From: Bacteroidales bacterium
Lineage (GTDB): Bacteria > Bacteroidota > Bacteroidia > Bacteroidales > JAOZVK01
Assembly (NCBI GenBank): GCA_029938185.1
Contig: JAOZVK010000392.1
Location: 1-5,605 of the forward strand
DNA: 5,605 bases
Reading direction: 5' to 3'
This document shows positions 5,473-5,605 of the stretch, one piece after another; the stretch's first letter is position 1, and each line of letters opens with the position of its first letter. Position numbers and translations under genes: made by a program. The notes under the pieces were generated by a model. That model was not told the origin of the DNA. It saw nothing but the letters and a program-made list of their open reading frames with translations, and ran no database searches.

Positions 5473-5530
5473 TTGGGCTTATAAAAACTAATAATTTAAA
5501 AAATATTATTAGTTCTAATTTTATTCTTTT
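5473..5530 (+). repeat. Intergenic repeat B, copy 4
   Basis: TTGGGCTTATAAAAACTAAT and onward match 5133-5188 closely. AACTAATAAT (5486-5495) pairs perfectly with ATTATTAGTT (5505-5514) over a 9-nt loop. It ends in the shared TTTTATTCTTT tail. It is not adjacent to an H arm here, so B also occurs on its own. Confidence 0.6.
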
Positions 5531-5590
5531 TTTTATTGTATTGCTTTTGCGCTTTCAGGGCGTTTTTGTTTGCGAATGCATTTATACATA

Positions 5591-5601
5591 GGGCGTTGCC
5601 C
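5591..5601. repeat. Small GC-rich palindrome at the window edge
   Basis: GGGC-GTT-GCCC, a 4-bp stem with a 3-nt loop, standing out in very AT-rich DNA and similar in design to the AGGTC-TTC-GACCT palindromes. It is probably the start of another repeat cluster cut off by the window. Confidence 0.35.
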
Positions 5602-5605
5602 CATG

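Noticed and set aside
1..5605. CRISPR array, tRNA, rRNA or a defence island
   Set aside because: The repeats are not regularly spaced with unique spacers, no cloverleaf or rRNA segment was recognised, and no nuclease, helicase, transposase or toxin-like gene is present.

Overview
The window looks like chromosomal DNA of a very AT-rich member of the Bacteroidota, probably near Bacteroidales. The evidence is the protein families: a Bacteroides-type ATP-dependent phosphoenolpyruvate carboxykinase and a DUF4105/Lnb-like membrane protein. A TAnnTTTG-type promoter element lies upstream of pckA, and no clear Shine-Dalgarno sequences are seen. The placement is inferred by eye, not from a database search.

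Layout: 1-629 has no gene and is built from repeats, with a terminator-like hairpin at 525-545. Two plus-strand genes follow, 15 bp apart and probably one operon: a DUF4105/Lnb-like protein with an exported N-terminal domain and a C-terminal membrane domain (630-1826), and a small isoprenylcysteine-methyltransferase-like membrane protein (1842-2459). The 710-bp convergent gap 2460-3169 holds no credible gene but many repeats and palindromes. pckA runs on the minus strand (3170-4789, start at the second in-frame Met). From 4790 to 5605 there is again no gene: the pckA promoter region, then another repeat mosaic running off the window edge.

The genes are ordinary: central carbon metabolism and envelope/lipid chemistry. 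The unusual part is the intergenic DNA. All three long gaps contain members of the same small set of repeats, called here A, H, B, C and D. A is a unit of about 95-110 bp starting with the 13-bp palindrome AGGTCTTCGACCT. H is a hairpin with a GTCGGTGTGG arm. B is a GGCTTATAAAAA repeat carrying a small AT stem. C is a long imperfect palindrome, 160 bp in its best copy. D is a short AACCRCARAGTTTC motif. They recur in the order A-H-B-C-D, or parts of it. The full H hairpin at 2788-2838 is also present as two separate halves, at 51-88 (right arm) and 5081-5130 (left arm). Each half is joined at its loop side to an outward-facing B repeat. This suggests insertion or recombination at the hairpin tip. 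No CRISPR array, tRNA, rRNA, transposase or defence system was seen.
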